Assembly: GCA_937901055.1 (NCBI GenBank)
Contig: CALCGO010000386.1
Coordinates: forward strand, 1 to 6,248
Origin: an uncultured Rhodobacterales bacterium
GTDB taxonomy: Bacteria; Pseudomonadota; Alphaproteobacteria; Rhodobacterales; Rhodobacteraceae
Direction: 5' to 3'
DNA length: 6,248 nt
Positions within the stretch are counted from its first letter, which is position 1. Every line of letters starts with the position of its first letter. The position numbers were made by a program, and so were the translations under genes. Under the pieces are notes generated by a model, which worked only from the letters and a program-made list of their open reading frames with translations, did not search any database and was not told the DNA's origin. Positions 1 through 6,248 of this stretch are shown piece by piece.

Positions 1-745
1 ACGCGTTGAGATAACTGGTTGCCGCAGCCAGATTAACACCGATCTGGGCAGCGAACGCTTGTTCGGCGGTGACGTTCGCCGCGCGATTGAGAATGTTGTC
101 AATGTCGGTGTTGGCATATCCCCACGAATTGTTTTGTACTATTGCCCCGTTTTGACGCGCGTGATCTGTCGCGTCTGCAATGACCGACAGATCGTTGGAT
201 AGCGAGGTCAGATGCAAGCTCGCGTCATATGCCACGCCCATCATCCCGAACTCGTCTTTGGTGCCGGCAGCAACGGCGGCGACACCGGTGCCGTGGTCGT
301 CCGTTGGTCTTTCCAGACCATAAAGAGTGATGGATTTTCCGTCTAACTCGGGGTGGCTGGTGTGAAATCCGGTGTCGATAATGGCGATGGTTTCGCCTTT
401 CCCGGACAGGCCAACCGAGTGGGCGAATTCTGCGCGAACAGCGCTGAAGGAAAAGCTGGAATATGTGCCGGGAGTATTGGTGAACATCCAGTCAAACTGC
501 TGTATTGCAAATTCAGCCGCACTTCGGGCCAGAGTTACAGCCGCTTGATCGAACTCCGTTACGCAATACACATTGAGGTATTCAGGGTTGGTTCCGCCTG
601 ACTGATTCTCGCACGGGGTCCCGATAAGTTCGCTACCAGAGCCAAGCTGTGTAACAACGGCAATCTGCTTGCAACCAGCAAAAAACATAAGCAATGACAA
701 CAGCATGGTCTGCCACAGGATCTGAACTGTTTTGGATTTGCGCAT
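1..745 (-). CDS. Subtilisin-family (S8) serine peptidase, probable lipoprotein, 3'-truncated by window edge
   Basis: This is the N-terminal 248 codons of a subtilase; the frame is open to the left edge. The ATG at 745-743 is preceded by AAAGG (minus strand of 752-756) with a 6-base spacer. Residues 1-25 look like a lipoprotein signal: basic start (MRKSK), hydrophobic stretch 13-23, then FAGC with Cys25 as the candidate lipidated residue. Residue 26 is Lys, so outer-membrane sorting is likely by the usual +2 rule (inference). The peptidase domain starts near residue 115: IAIIDTG carries the catalytic Asp124 and is followed by HPEL, and DDHGTGVA carries the catalytic His151. GVAYDA (170-175) and QNNSWG (204-209) resemble the autotransporter-type S8 subgroup (SphB1/NalP-like), where NNSWG or NNSFG is typical. 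The catalytic Ser and any C-terminal beta-barrel are outside the window. The second His of the usual HGTH is Gly here. Cys45 and Cys61 could form a disulfide. It is divergent from the glycosyltransferase gene. Family assignment is strong; substrate is unknown. Confidence 0.88.
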   Translation of the reverse strand, partial: MRKSKTVQILWQTMLLSLLMFFAGCKQIAVVTQLGSGSELIGTPCENQSGGTNPEYLNVYCVTEFDQAAVTLARSAAEFAIQQFDWMFTNTPGTYSSFSFSAVRAEFAHSVGLSGKGETIAIIDTGFHTSHPELDGKSITLYGLERPTDDHGTGVAAVAAGTKDEFGMMGVAYDASLHLTSLSNDLSVIADATDHARQNGAIVQNNSWGYANTDIDNILNRAANVTAEQAFAAQIGVNLAAATSYLNA

Positions 746-818
746 GGAATGCCTTTGGATATTGCAGGTTTGTGTCGATTCGAGGAACAGAGTAAACAGC
801 AATTAGCAAAATCATTAT

Positions 819-833
819 TAACGTTAGTATACT
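819..833. promoter_or_regulatory. Two abutting 8-bp palindromes in the divergent intergenic region
   Basis: TAACGTTA (819-826) and AGTATACT (826-833) are each perfect palindromes and share one base. They lie in the middle of the 187-bp AT-rich gap between the divergently transcribed protease and glycosyltransferase genes. AGTATACT also contains a TATACT hexamer on both strands, close to a -10 box (TATAAT), but no good -35 box sits 16-18 bp upstream on either strand. It could be an operator or part of a shared promoter. The symmetry is seen directly; function is a guess, since short AT-rich palindromes arise by chance. Confidence 0.22.
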
Positions 834-875
834 GCAAGCAGGTTGTGTTTGCATCGGTCGTTCAACTAAGAATAC

Positions 876-904
876 TTGGATTGCTGCACTGTGTTGGCTA
901 TTTT
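876..904 (+). promoter_or_regulatory. Candidate sigma-70-type promoter for the glycosyltransferase gene
   Basis: TTGGAT (876-881, four of six matches to TTGACA) is followed by exactly 17 bases and TATTTT (899-904, four of six matches to TATAAT). This would start transcription near 911 and leave a leader of about 20 bases before the ATG at 933. It is the best-spaced pair I can find upstream of that gene, but both boxes are imperfect and the region is AT-rich, so this is tentative. Confidence 0.3.
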
Positions 905-932
905 GCCACAATTTATGAATAGATAGTTAATA

Positions 933-2720
933 ATGAAAAACGATTCAGATAAGCTTCCCTTCCAAATCCGGCCACGCGCAATCTTTTGGCTGCTATACTT
1001 AGTGACGATTTTGGCCGTTCTTATTAAGGGGCCAGCGCTGTCCGTTCCCGTCTGGGATATCGGAAACGATGACGCTATGCGATTGATCCAAGTTCGAGAT
1101 CTCTTGGGCGGGCAAAACTGGTTTGACGTTACACAGTACCGATTGGGGTTCGAGACGGGCACACCCATGCACTGGTCGCGTCTGGTTGACCTGCCCATTG
1201 CAGCAATCCTGTGGGCGGCATCGCTGTTTTTGACGCAGGACTTGGCAGAAGCTGTGACGATGACTGTCTGGCCGTTGGCATTAATCGCGCCGACGCTCTG
1301 GGCGATGCAGCAAGCCTCGGTGCGGTTTGGCGGGGCTCGGGCTGGGCCATTTGGGTATTTGTTCGCCATCATCGCCATCATCACAACACATAAATTCGAG
1401 ATAGGGTCGCTGGACCACCATAACGTCCAGATGATGTTGATGGCGTTTATCCTGATGGCGATGATGCATGGCAAAAGTACTGCCCGTGACGGGCTTATCA
1501 TCGGCGTTGCCGCTGCCCTTAGTGTTGCGATTGGGTTGGAGATGCTGCCTTTCATCGCCACGATAAGCTTAATGATCGGTGTTAGCTGGGCTTGGATCGG
1601 TGCTGAAACCAAAGCAAAAACCGTGCTGTTTTCCGGATCATTCGCCGGAGCCATGTTGGCGGTGTTCCTGTTAACCGAACCGGATTTCAGCGTGACCATT
1701 TTCAGATGCGATGCCTTTGGCCGCGAGTTGCTGGTTATTGGCGTTACAGGCGCATTGGGGCTTTTAGCTTTAGCGGCAACGATTAGCGCGAAATCGCGTT
1801 TGGTCAGGGTAAGTGGTGTGCTGGCTCTGGGTATTGCGGTCATTCTGGTCGCTGCGGCTTTCGCACCGCAATGTTTAGGGAATCCTTACGACGCGCTTTA
1901 TCCTGATGTGGCCCGCGAATGGTTGGGACGTATTGCGGAAAGCAAGTCGCTGTGGGGGATCATAGCGGCAGGGCGCTTAGACAATTTTGGATTTGTTGCG
2001 ATTCCGATTGTTGCCGTTCTGTACGCGAGTTGTGTGGCCCGTGAACCGACGCACCGATTTCGGGCAATTGCGCTGATCCTGATCCTGGTCGGTGCATATG
2101 CGATGATGTTCTATCAGATACGTGGCCTATTCTTCCTTTTACAGCTTTGTGCAATCCCCTTGGCCGCGATGATGGGGCGGGTGTATGAGATTAATAAGGA
2201 GGCAAAGACGTGGCTGGCGAGTATTTTGTTTCTGGTGTTGTTGTTCACATCCATCCCAAACACCTGGATCGTGGGAACTAGTTTCGTCAGGTTAGCTTTC
2301 CCCGAAATTAAGGATGATGTTCAACCAAAGTCATTCAAGGAATGCTACGGACCGGATCAGTTTTCCACATTGCAAAGCTTACCGCCTGGGGTCGTCGCTG
2401 CTTCGCCGGATCTGGGTGTGATGATATTGTTAAATTCTCGGCATAGGGTCTTGGGCTCCAATTTTCACAGGGCTCAAGACGGTATTCTTGCCGGAATTAA
2501 TCTGATGCGCGCCGATATGGGAAGCGTACAAGAAATGCTGCGCCGGTGGGATGTAGAGTATGTTGTCTTATGCGAAAATGATCTTGCCACCCAGTCAATT
2601 GCGGAAAACTATCCCGAAGGTCTTTGGTCGCAGCTCTACGGTCGGAAGGTTCCGGACTTTTTGACGCCGGTTTCCGATGGGGGCGAAAGCTTGCTATACA
2701 TCTATAAAACGAAGCCCTGA
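933..2720 (+). CDS. Polytopic membrane protein, predicted GT-C fold (STT3/AglB-like) glycosyltransferase
   Basis: This is a 595-residue protein with about 13-14 hydrophobic segments between residues 17 and 445, then a soluble C-terminal region (about 455-595) expected in the periplasm. GT-C enzymes place an acidic motif in the first external loop after TM1; here that is GNDDAMR (44-50, Asp46-Asp47), followed by WFDVTQYR and MHWSRLVDLP (63-88). A second motif, SLDHHNVQ (159-166), resembles the DHH signature of STT3/AglB-type oligosaccharyltransferases. I do not find a WWDYG motif, so it is a divergent relative and not a canonical oligosaccharyltransferase. The C-terminal region has NFHRAQDGI (510-518) and RRWDVEYVVLC (537-547), a pattern I associate with GT39/PMT-like bacterial membrane proteins. 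The likely role is transfer of a sugar from a polyprenyl-phosphate donor to an envelope acceptor; donor and acceptor are unknown. The ATG at 933 is the first in-frame start after a TAG at 924-926, and it has no clear Shine-Dalgarno. It probably forms an operon with the flippase-like gene 14 bp downstream. Confidence 0.68.
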   Translation: MKNDSDKLPFQIRPRAIFWLLYLVTILAVLIKGPALSVPVWDIGNDDAMRLIQVRDLLGGQNWFDVTQYRLGFETGTPMHWSRLVDLPIAAILWAASLFLTQDLAEAVTMTVWPLALIAPTLWAMQQASVRFGGARAGPFGYLFAIIAIITTHKFEIGSLDHHNVQMMLMAFILMAMMHGKSTARDGLIIGVAAALSVAIGLEMLPFIATISLMIGVSWAWIGAETKAKTVLFSGSFAGAMLAVFLLTEPDFSVTIFRCDAFGRELLVIGVTGALGLLALAATISAKSRLVRVSGVLALGIAVILVAAAFAPQCLGNPYDALYPDVAREWLGRIAESKSLWGIIAAGRLDNFGFVAIPIVAVLYASCVAREPTHRFRAIALILILVGAYAMMFYQIRGLFFLLQLCAIPLAAMMGRVYEINKEAKTWLASILFLVLLFTSIPNTWIVGTSFVRLAFPEIKDDVQPKSFKECYGPDQFSTLQSLPPGVVAASPDLGVMILLNSRHRVLGSNFHRAQDGILAGINLMRADMGSVQEMLRRWDVEYVVLCENDLATQSIAENYPEGLWSQLYGRKVPDFLTPVSDGGESLLYIYKTKP

Positions 2721-2734
2721 CGAGAGGATTCTCC

Positions 2735-3106
2735 ATGTTTTCCATAACTCTATCGCCAGCAGTCTGGATCGGACTGATCCTGACCCCGATGACAATCGGA
2801 GGCGGGCAGATCTTGTTCAAAATATCCAGTGGCCGCATGGGCGAGGCAAATATGGCTGGGTTCATCCGCCTGATCACTGATCCTGTATTTATTCTGGCGA
2901 TTACGATCTATGCATTGGCGACGTTTGCATGGGTGTTCGTGTTACGATCGGTGCCGTTGTCGTTTGCGTATTCGTTTATGGCGCTGACTTTCGTGATCGT
3001 GCCAATACTATCCGCGTTGCTTCTTGGCGAAGTGTTAACCGCTCGCAACTTTATCGGCGCAGCGTTAATCATTGGCGGATTGATGGTGGTCACCACAGGT
3101 GGCTAA
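2735..3106 (+). CDS. Small four-helix DMT/EamA-type membrane protein, ArnE/ArnF-like putative flippase subunit
   Basis: This is a 123-residue protein with four predicted membrane helices (about 7-27, 49-69, 74-97 and 103-120), the size of SMR and ArnE/ArnF proteins and half of a ten-helix EamA transporter. GGGQILFK (22-29) fits the Gly-Gln...Lys pattern at the end of helix 1 in this superfamily. RSVPLSFAYSF (71-81) and LLGEVLT (96-102) match the conserved PLSxAY and Gly-Glu elements of ArnE/ArnF-like proteins. TM1 has no equivalent of EmrE Glu14, which argues against a classical SMR drug/proton antiporter. The start has GAGAGG (2722-2727) at normal spacing. The gene begins 14 bp after the glycosyltransferase stop, so co-transcription is likely. 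The inferred role is moving a polyprenyl-phosphate-linked sugar across the inner membrane for the neighbouring GT-C enzyme. Such proteins often work as homo- or heterodimers, and no second subunit is visible here. An unrelated small-molecule transporter remains possible. Confidence 0.75.
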   Translation: MFSITLSPAVWIGLILTPMTIGGGQILFKISSGRMGEANMAGFIRLITDPVFILAITIYALATFAWVFVLRSVPLSFAYSFMALTFVIVPILSALLLGEVLTARNFIGAALIIGGLMVVTTGG

Positions 3107-3192
3107 CCACAGTTTTTGCATGTTACAACTTGTTCCTATTCGATTTAGTTCTTATCTGACTTCCCACTTACCGTTGATCCAAGGGACATATT

Positions 3193-4986
3193 ATGGCGCG
3201 CGCACCAAAAGAAAAAATAGAAGACGACCGCGAAAAATCTAAAGCTATCAGCCCTCTTAAAGGGCTGTTTCCGTTTTTAGCGCCATACAAAGGCCTTATG
3301 ATAGCAGCCGGTATTGCGCTGGTATTTACGGCCTCTGTTTCGTTGGGGTTGCCAAGGGTGGTGCGTGAAGTTGTTGATGGCTTTACATTGGCAGCGGTCA
3401 AGGAATTGGATGGCTATTTTGCGGCGATCATCGTTGTGATGGGCGCGATGGCGATTGGAACGGGTTTGCGGTTCTATTTCGTAACTAAGTTGGGCGAACG
3501 CGTAATTGCCGATGTTCGCATGGCAATTTACCAAAAGGTCATCAGCCTTTCCCCTGCTTTCTACGAAAAAATACTGACGGGCGAAGTTCTGTCGCGCCTG
3601 ACAACGGACACGACGTTGATCCTGTCGGTTATCAGCTCTTCCGTCTCGGTGGCGCTGCGCAACGTGCTGATGATGGGGGGCGGGATCATATTCATGTCGC
3701 TTACCTCGTTTAAGATGACTGGCTTGGTGCTTTTGATGGTGCCGTTTGTGATTTTGCCGATCATGATGTTGGGCCGCAAGCTTCGCGTGCTTAGTCGCGA
3801 GAGTCAGGATCGGATCGCCGAGAGTTCTGGCGAGGCATCCGAAACCTTGTTGGCCGCACAAACCGTGCAGGCCTACACCCACGAAGGGGTTAGCCAAGAT
3901 AGTTTTAATGACCTGACCGAACAGGCATTCGATGCCGCGCGGCGACGAATAGTAACGCGGGCAATTTTGACGATTTCGGTGATTTTCCTGGTGTTTACCG
4001 GTGTAGTTGGCGTGCTTTGGATGGGGGCGCGTGACGTGATCGCGGGCCATATGACGGCTGGGCAGTTGGTACAATTCCTCATTTACTCGGTCATGGTTGC
4101 TGGTGCTGTCGCGGCGTTGTCGGAAATCTGGGGGGAACTGCAACGTGCAGCAGGGGCCACCGAACGGCTGATTGAACTGCTTGAGGCTGAAGACATCATC
4201 AAAGACCCTGTGCTTCCGGTTCCGGCACCTGAACGAGTCGTTGGTGACATCAAATTTACAGACGTAACGTTTACTTATCCGGCCAGACCTGAAATCCATG
4301 CGCTCGCGAATATGAACCTGCATATCAAGCCGGGCGAGACGGTGGCCTTGGTTGGCCCTTCGGGGGCTGGTAAATCGACGATATTCCAGCTTTTGATGCG
4401 GTTCTTTGATCCTGACACCGGCACAATTTCGGTTGATGATATGGGAATTGAAACCATGCTGCGCGAGGACATGCGGCAGGCCTATGCGCTGGTTCCGCAA
4501 GACCCTGTGATTTTTGCGACCACCGCGATGGAAAATATCCGTTTTGGTCGTCCGGGCGCTACGGATGCTGAAGTTGTCGAGGCTGCCAGAGCTGCTGCAG
4601 CGCATGAGTTCCTTGAGCGTCTGCCCAAGAAATACAACTCATATGTAGGGGAACGTGGCGTTATGCTTTCCGGTGGTCAAAAACAGCGGATCGCGATTGC
4701 GCGCGCTATCTTGCGCGACGCTCCGATTTTGCTATTGGACGAGGCGACTTCGGCCCTTGATGCGGAGAGTGAACGTGCCGTGCAATCGGCTGTGGAACGG
4801 CTTGCGAAGAACCGTACTACGCTGATAATCGCGCACCGTTTGGCAACCGTAAAAAAGGCCGACCGAATTGTCGTTTTCAACGAAGGCAAGATCGAAGCCG
4901 AAGGTACACACGACGAGCTGGTCGCACAGGGTGGTCTATATGCGCGCTTGGCGAAGTTGCAATTTACCGACGGCAACGTAGCCTGA
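3193..4986 (+). CDS. Half-size ABC exporter (MsbA-related, permease fused to ATPase)
   Basis: This is a complete 597-residue ABCB-type half transporter that should act as a homodimer in the inner membrane. The N-terminal domain has about six helices (roughly 33-52, 74-95, 148-170, 176-195, 258-280 and 288-312). The C-terminal ATPase has every key element: A-loop Tyr362, Walker A GPSGAGKST (388-396), Q-loop Gln436 in VPQD, signature LSGGQ (492-496), Walker B ILLLDEA (512-518, Asp516 and catalytic Glu517), D-loop SALD (520-523) and H-loop His548. It should therefore be a functional ATPase. Length and organisation fit the MsbA-related group of proteobacterial exporters; relatives export lipids, lipid A precursors or hydrophobic drugs, and the substrate here cannot be read from sequence. 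The start is supported by AAGGGA (3181-3186) with a 6-base spacer. The 86-bp gap upstream has no obvious terminator. It holds only a weak promoter-like pair (TTGTTC 3130-3135, TATCTG 3153-3158), so read-through from the upstream pair is possible. Confidence 0.93.
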   Translation: MARAPKEKIEDDREKSKAISPLKGLFPFLAPYKGLMIAAGIALVFTASVSLGLPRVVREVVDGFTLAAVKELDGYFAAIIVVMGAMAIGTGLRFYFVTKLGERVIADVRMAIYQKVISLSPAFYEKILTGEVLSRLTTDTTLILSVISSSVSVALRNVLMMGGGIIFMSLTSFKMTGLVLLMVPFVILPIMMLGRKLRVLSRESQDRIAESSGEASETLLAAQTVQAYTHEGVSQDSFNDLTEQAFDAARRRIVTRAILTISVIFLVFTGVVGVLWMGARDVIAGHMTAGQLVQFLIYSVMVAGAVAALSEIWGELQRAAGATERLIELLEAEDIIKDPVLPVPAPERVVGDIKFTDVTFTYPARPEIHALANMNLHIKPGETVALVGPSGAGKSTIFQLLMRFFDPDTGTISVDDMGIETMLREDMRQAYALVPQDPVIFATTAMENIRFGRPGATDAEVVEAARAAAAHEFLERLPKKYNSYVGERGVMLSGGQKQRIAIARAILRDAPILLLDEATSALDAESERAVQSAVERLAKNRTTLIIAHRLATVKKADRIVVFNEGKIEAEGTHDELVAQGGLYARLAKLQFTDGNVA

Positions 4987-4991
4987 CGTTA

Positions 4992-5020
4992 GGTTTCCCC
5001 TTGCTTACCAAGGGGAAACC
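4992..5020. terminator. Strong perfect hairpin after the ABC exporter gene, probable terminator
   Basis: GGTTTCCCCTT (4992-5002) pairs perfectly with AAGGGGAAACC (5010-5020) across a 7-base loop, giving an 11-bp stem that begins 5 bases after the exporter stop codon. The position is typical of a transcription terminator or a 3'-end stabilising hairpin. No T-run follows on either strand, so it is not a textbook intrinsic terminator; it may act with Rho or protect the mRNA end. It separates the exporter from the acyl-CoA synthetase gene. Confidence 0.6.
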
Positions 5021-5082
5021 GCACATTCTGCTGGTCAAATACTGCCAAAAAACGGCGGACAGCATGATCGGGAGAGATAACT

Positions 5083-6248
5083 ATGCCAAATTACGCCACA
5101 CTTGCGGACAAAATTGAAACCGAAACGGCAATGACGTTTGTGGATCGAGTGCCGGAGGCGACCCTTTATCAGGTGCTTGCGCGAACCACTGCAAACTTTC
5201 CCAATCGCAATGCCATCAGCTTTCAAATCAAGTCTGGCGTCAAAGACAAAGCCGAAACGCTTTCGTGGTCTGGCCTTAAGGGGCGGGTAACGCAGGCCGC
5301 GAACGTGTTTCGCGGACTTGGCGTTGGTGAAAAAGACGTGGTTGCGTATCTTTTACCCAATTGTAACGAGGCGGTTGTCAGTCTTCTGGGGGGCTCGACT
5401 GCGGGGATCGTCAATCCCATCAACCCGACAATTGAAGATTCCCAAATAGCGTCAATATTGCGCGAAACCGGTGCAAAAGTTGTTGTGACACTCAAGTCAT
5501 TCCCCAAGACCGACGTGGCGCAAAAAGTGGCGAATGCAGTCAAAATGGCTCCGAATGTCGAAACAGTTCTGGAAGTTGATCTTGCGCGTTATCTAACCCC
5601 TCCGCTTAGCTGGATTGTGCCGTTGATACGCCCGAAAGTCGAGATCGGGCATTCTGCCAAGGTTCTAGATTTCAATGCCGAAATGAACAAAGCCAATTCC
5701 TCGTCCTTGGATTTCGAGGAAGCCGCAGATGATCGCGTTGCTTCGTATTTTCACACGGGTGGTACGACGGGTATGCCGAAAGTGGCACAGCATAAATTCT
5801 CGGGGATGATTTATCAGGGTTGGTGTGCGCAGGAAATGCTGTTCACCGAGGAAGACGTTCTGATTTGTCCGTTGCCCATGTTCCATGTATTCGCGGCCTA
5901 TCCGGTTTTGATGGCATGTCTGGCTTCGGGCGCACATATGGTGATGCCAACGCCGCAGGGGTATCGTGGGGACGGGGTCTTTGACAACTACTGGAAGCTT
6001 CTAGAGCGCTGGGATGTGACCTTTATGGTTACGGTACCAACAGCCGTTTCCGCTTTGATGCAGCGTCCAGTTAATGCGGATGTGTCAAAACTGAAATACG
6101 TGCTGTGTGGTTCTGCACCGCTGCCAGTGGAGTTGGCAAAGCGGTTCGAGGAGTCTGCCGGTGTGAAAATTCTGGAGGGGTATGGAATGACCGAGGCGAC
6201 CTGCCTTGTGTCTATCAACCCACCGCATGGCGAACGTAAAATGGGCTC
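5083..6248 (+). CDS. AMP-forming acyl-CoA synthetase (ANL superfamily), 3'-truncated by window edge
   Basis: These are the first 388 codons of an AMP-binding enzyme that activates a carboxylic acid as acyl-AMP and then loads it on CoA, presumably in the cytoplasm. The ATP-binding P-loop is THTGG-like: TGGTTGMPK (225-233) within a YFHTGG context, a variant of the usual TSGTTGxPKG. PLPMFHVFA (263-271), LCGSAPLP (341-348) and EGYGMTEAT (365-373) are the following conserved ANL motifs, in the expected order. The usual Gly after the P-loop Lys is Val here (KVAQH), a form I recall from a group of proteobacterial acyl-CoA synthetases of about 630 residues. The C-terminal domain with the catalytic Lys is outside the window. 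The ATG has GGGAGA (5071-5076) upstream, and an in-frame TGA at 5065-5067 excludes a longer ATG-started product. An insert-like stretch (about 165-210) before the P-loop separates it from short ANL enzymes. Chain-length specificity cannot be told. Confidence 0.9.
   Translation, partial: MPNYATLADKIETETAMTFVDRVPEATLYQVLARTTANFPNRNAISFQIKSGVKDKAETLSWSGLKGRVTQAANVFRGLGVGEKDVVAYLLPNCNEAVVSLLGGSTAGIVNPINPTIEDSQIASILRETGAKVVVTLKSFPKTDVAQKVANAVKMAPNVETVLEVDLARYLTPPLSWIVPLIRPKVEIGHSAKVLDFNAEMNKANSSSLDFEEAADDRVASYFHTGGTTGMPKVAQHKFSGMIYQGWCAQEMLFTEEDVLICPLPMFHVFAAYPVLMACLASGAHMVMPTPQGYRGDGVFDNYWKLLERWDVTFMVTVPTAVSALMQRPVNADVSKLKYVLCGSAPLPVELAKRFEESAGVKILEGYGMTEATCLVSINPPHGERKMG

Noticed and set aside
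353..601. An 82-codon plus-strand frame inside the protease gene
   Set aside because: It is antisense to the subtilase catalytic region, which carries recognisable Asp and His motifs, and it has no ribosome binding site.
866..1843. A 325-codon open frame on the minus strand opposite the GT-C gene
   Set aside because: It is antisense to a gene with clear membrane-protein composition and motifs. Its product is rich in Ala, Ile, Asn and Pro without recognisable domains, as expected of a shadow frame.
3090..3106. Short GTGG/CCAC inverted repeats around the end of the flippase-like gene, considered as a terminator
   Set aside because: The stems are only 4-5 bp, lie largely within coding sequence and have no T-run, so they are probably chance pairing.
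3277..4605. A 442-codon open frame on the minus strand opposite the ABC exporter
   Set aside because: It is fully antisense to an exporter with all ABC motifs intact. The product is His/Arg/Gln/Asn-rich low-complexity sequence typical of an antisense artefact.
5064..5066. Alternative ATG upstream of the acyl-CoA synthetase
   Set aside because: It is not in frame with the enzyme, and the true frame has a TGA at 5065-5067. The ATG at 5083 has a good ribosome binding site.

Overview
The window looks like chromosomal DNA from an alphaproteobacterium, most likely a marine Rhodobacterales (roseobacter-type) species. This is inferred from protein flavour (a GT-C protein, an MsbA-related ABC exporter and an acyl-CoA synthetase of types common in that group), moderate GC content and dense gene packing. 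No rRNA, tRNA, CRISPR, insertion sequence, integrase or attachment site was seen, and no 16S-type marker fixes the taxonomy.

Layout. Positions 1-745 (minus strand) hold the N-terminal 248 codons of a subtilisin-family (S8) protease made as a probable lipoprotein; its C-terminal part, with the catalytic serine, lies beyond the left edge. A 187-bp AT-rich divergent intergenic region (746-932) separates it from a plus-strand series. First comes a 595-aa polytopic membrane protein that reads as a GT-C fold (STT3/AglB-like) glycosyltransferase (933-2720). It is followed after 14 bp by a 123-aa four-helix DMT/EamA protein resembling the ArnE/ArnF flippase subunits (2735-3106). After 86 bp comes a complete half-size ABC exporter of the MsbA-related type (3193-4986), then a strong 11-bp hairpin (4992-5020). 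Last is the first 388 codons of an AMP-forming acyl-CoA synthetase (5083 to the right edge), truncated by the window.

How the genes may work together. The GT-C protein and the small flippase-like protein form a tight pair. In characterised systems such as ArnT with ArnE/ArnF, a flippase delivers an undecaprenyl-linked sugar to the periplasmic face and a GT-C enzyme transfers it to a lipid or protein, so this pair is a plausible envelope glycosylation module with unknown donor and acceptor. The ABC exporter and the acyl-CoA synthetase have lipid-related relatives, but a hairpin separates them and a functional link is speculative. The protease is transcribed away from the rest and is probably independent.

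The window is mostly ordinary. The part most worth a second look is the GT-C/flippase pair. There is no convincing evidence of a wholly new system.
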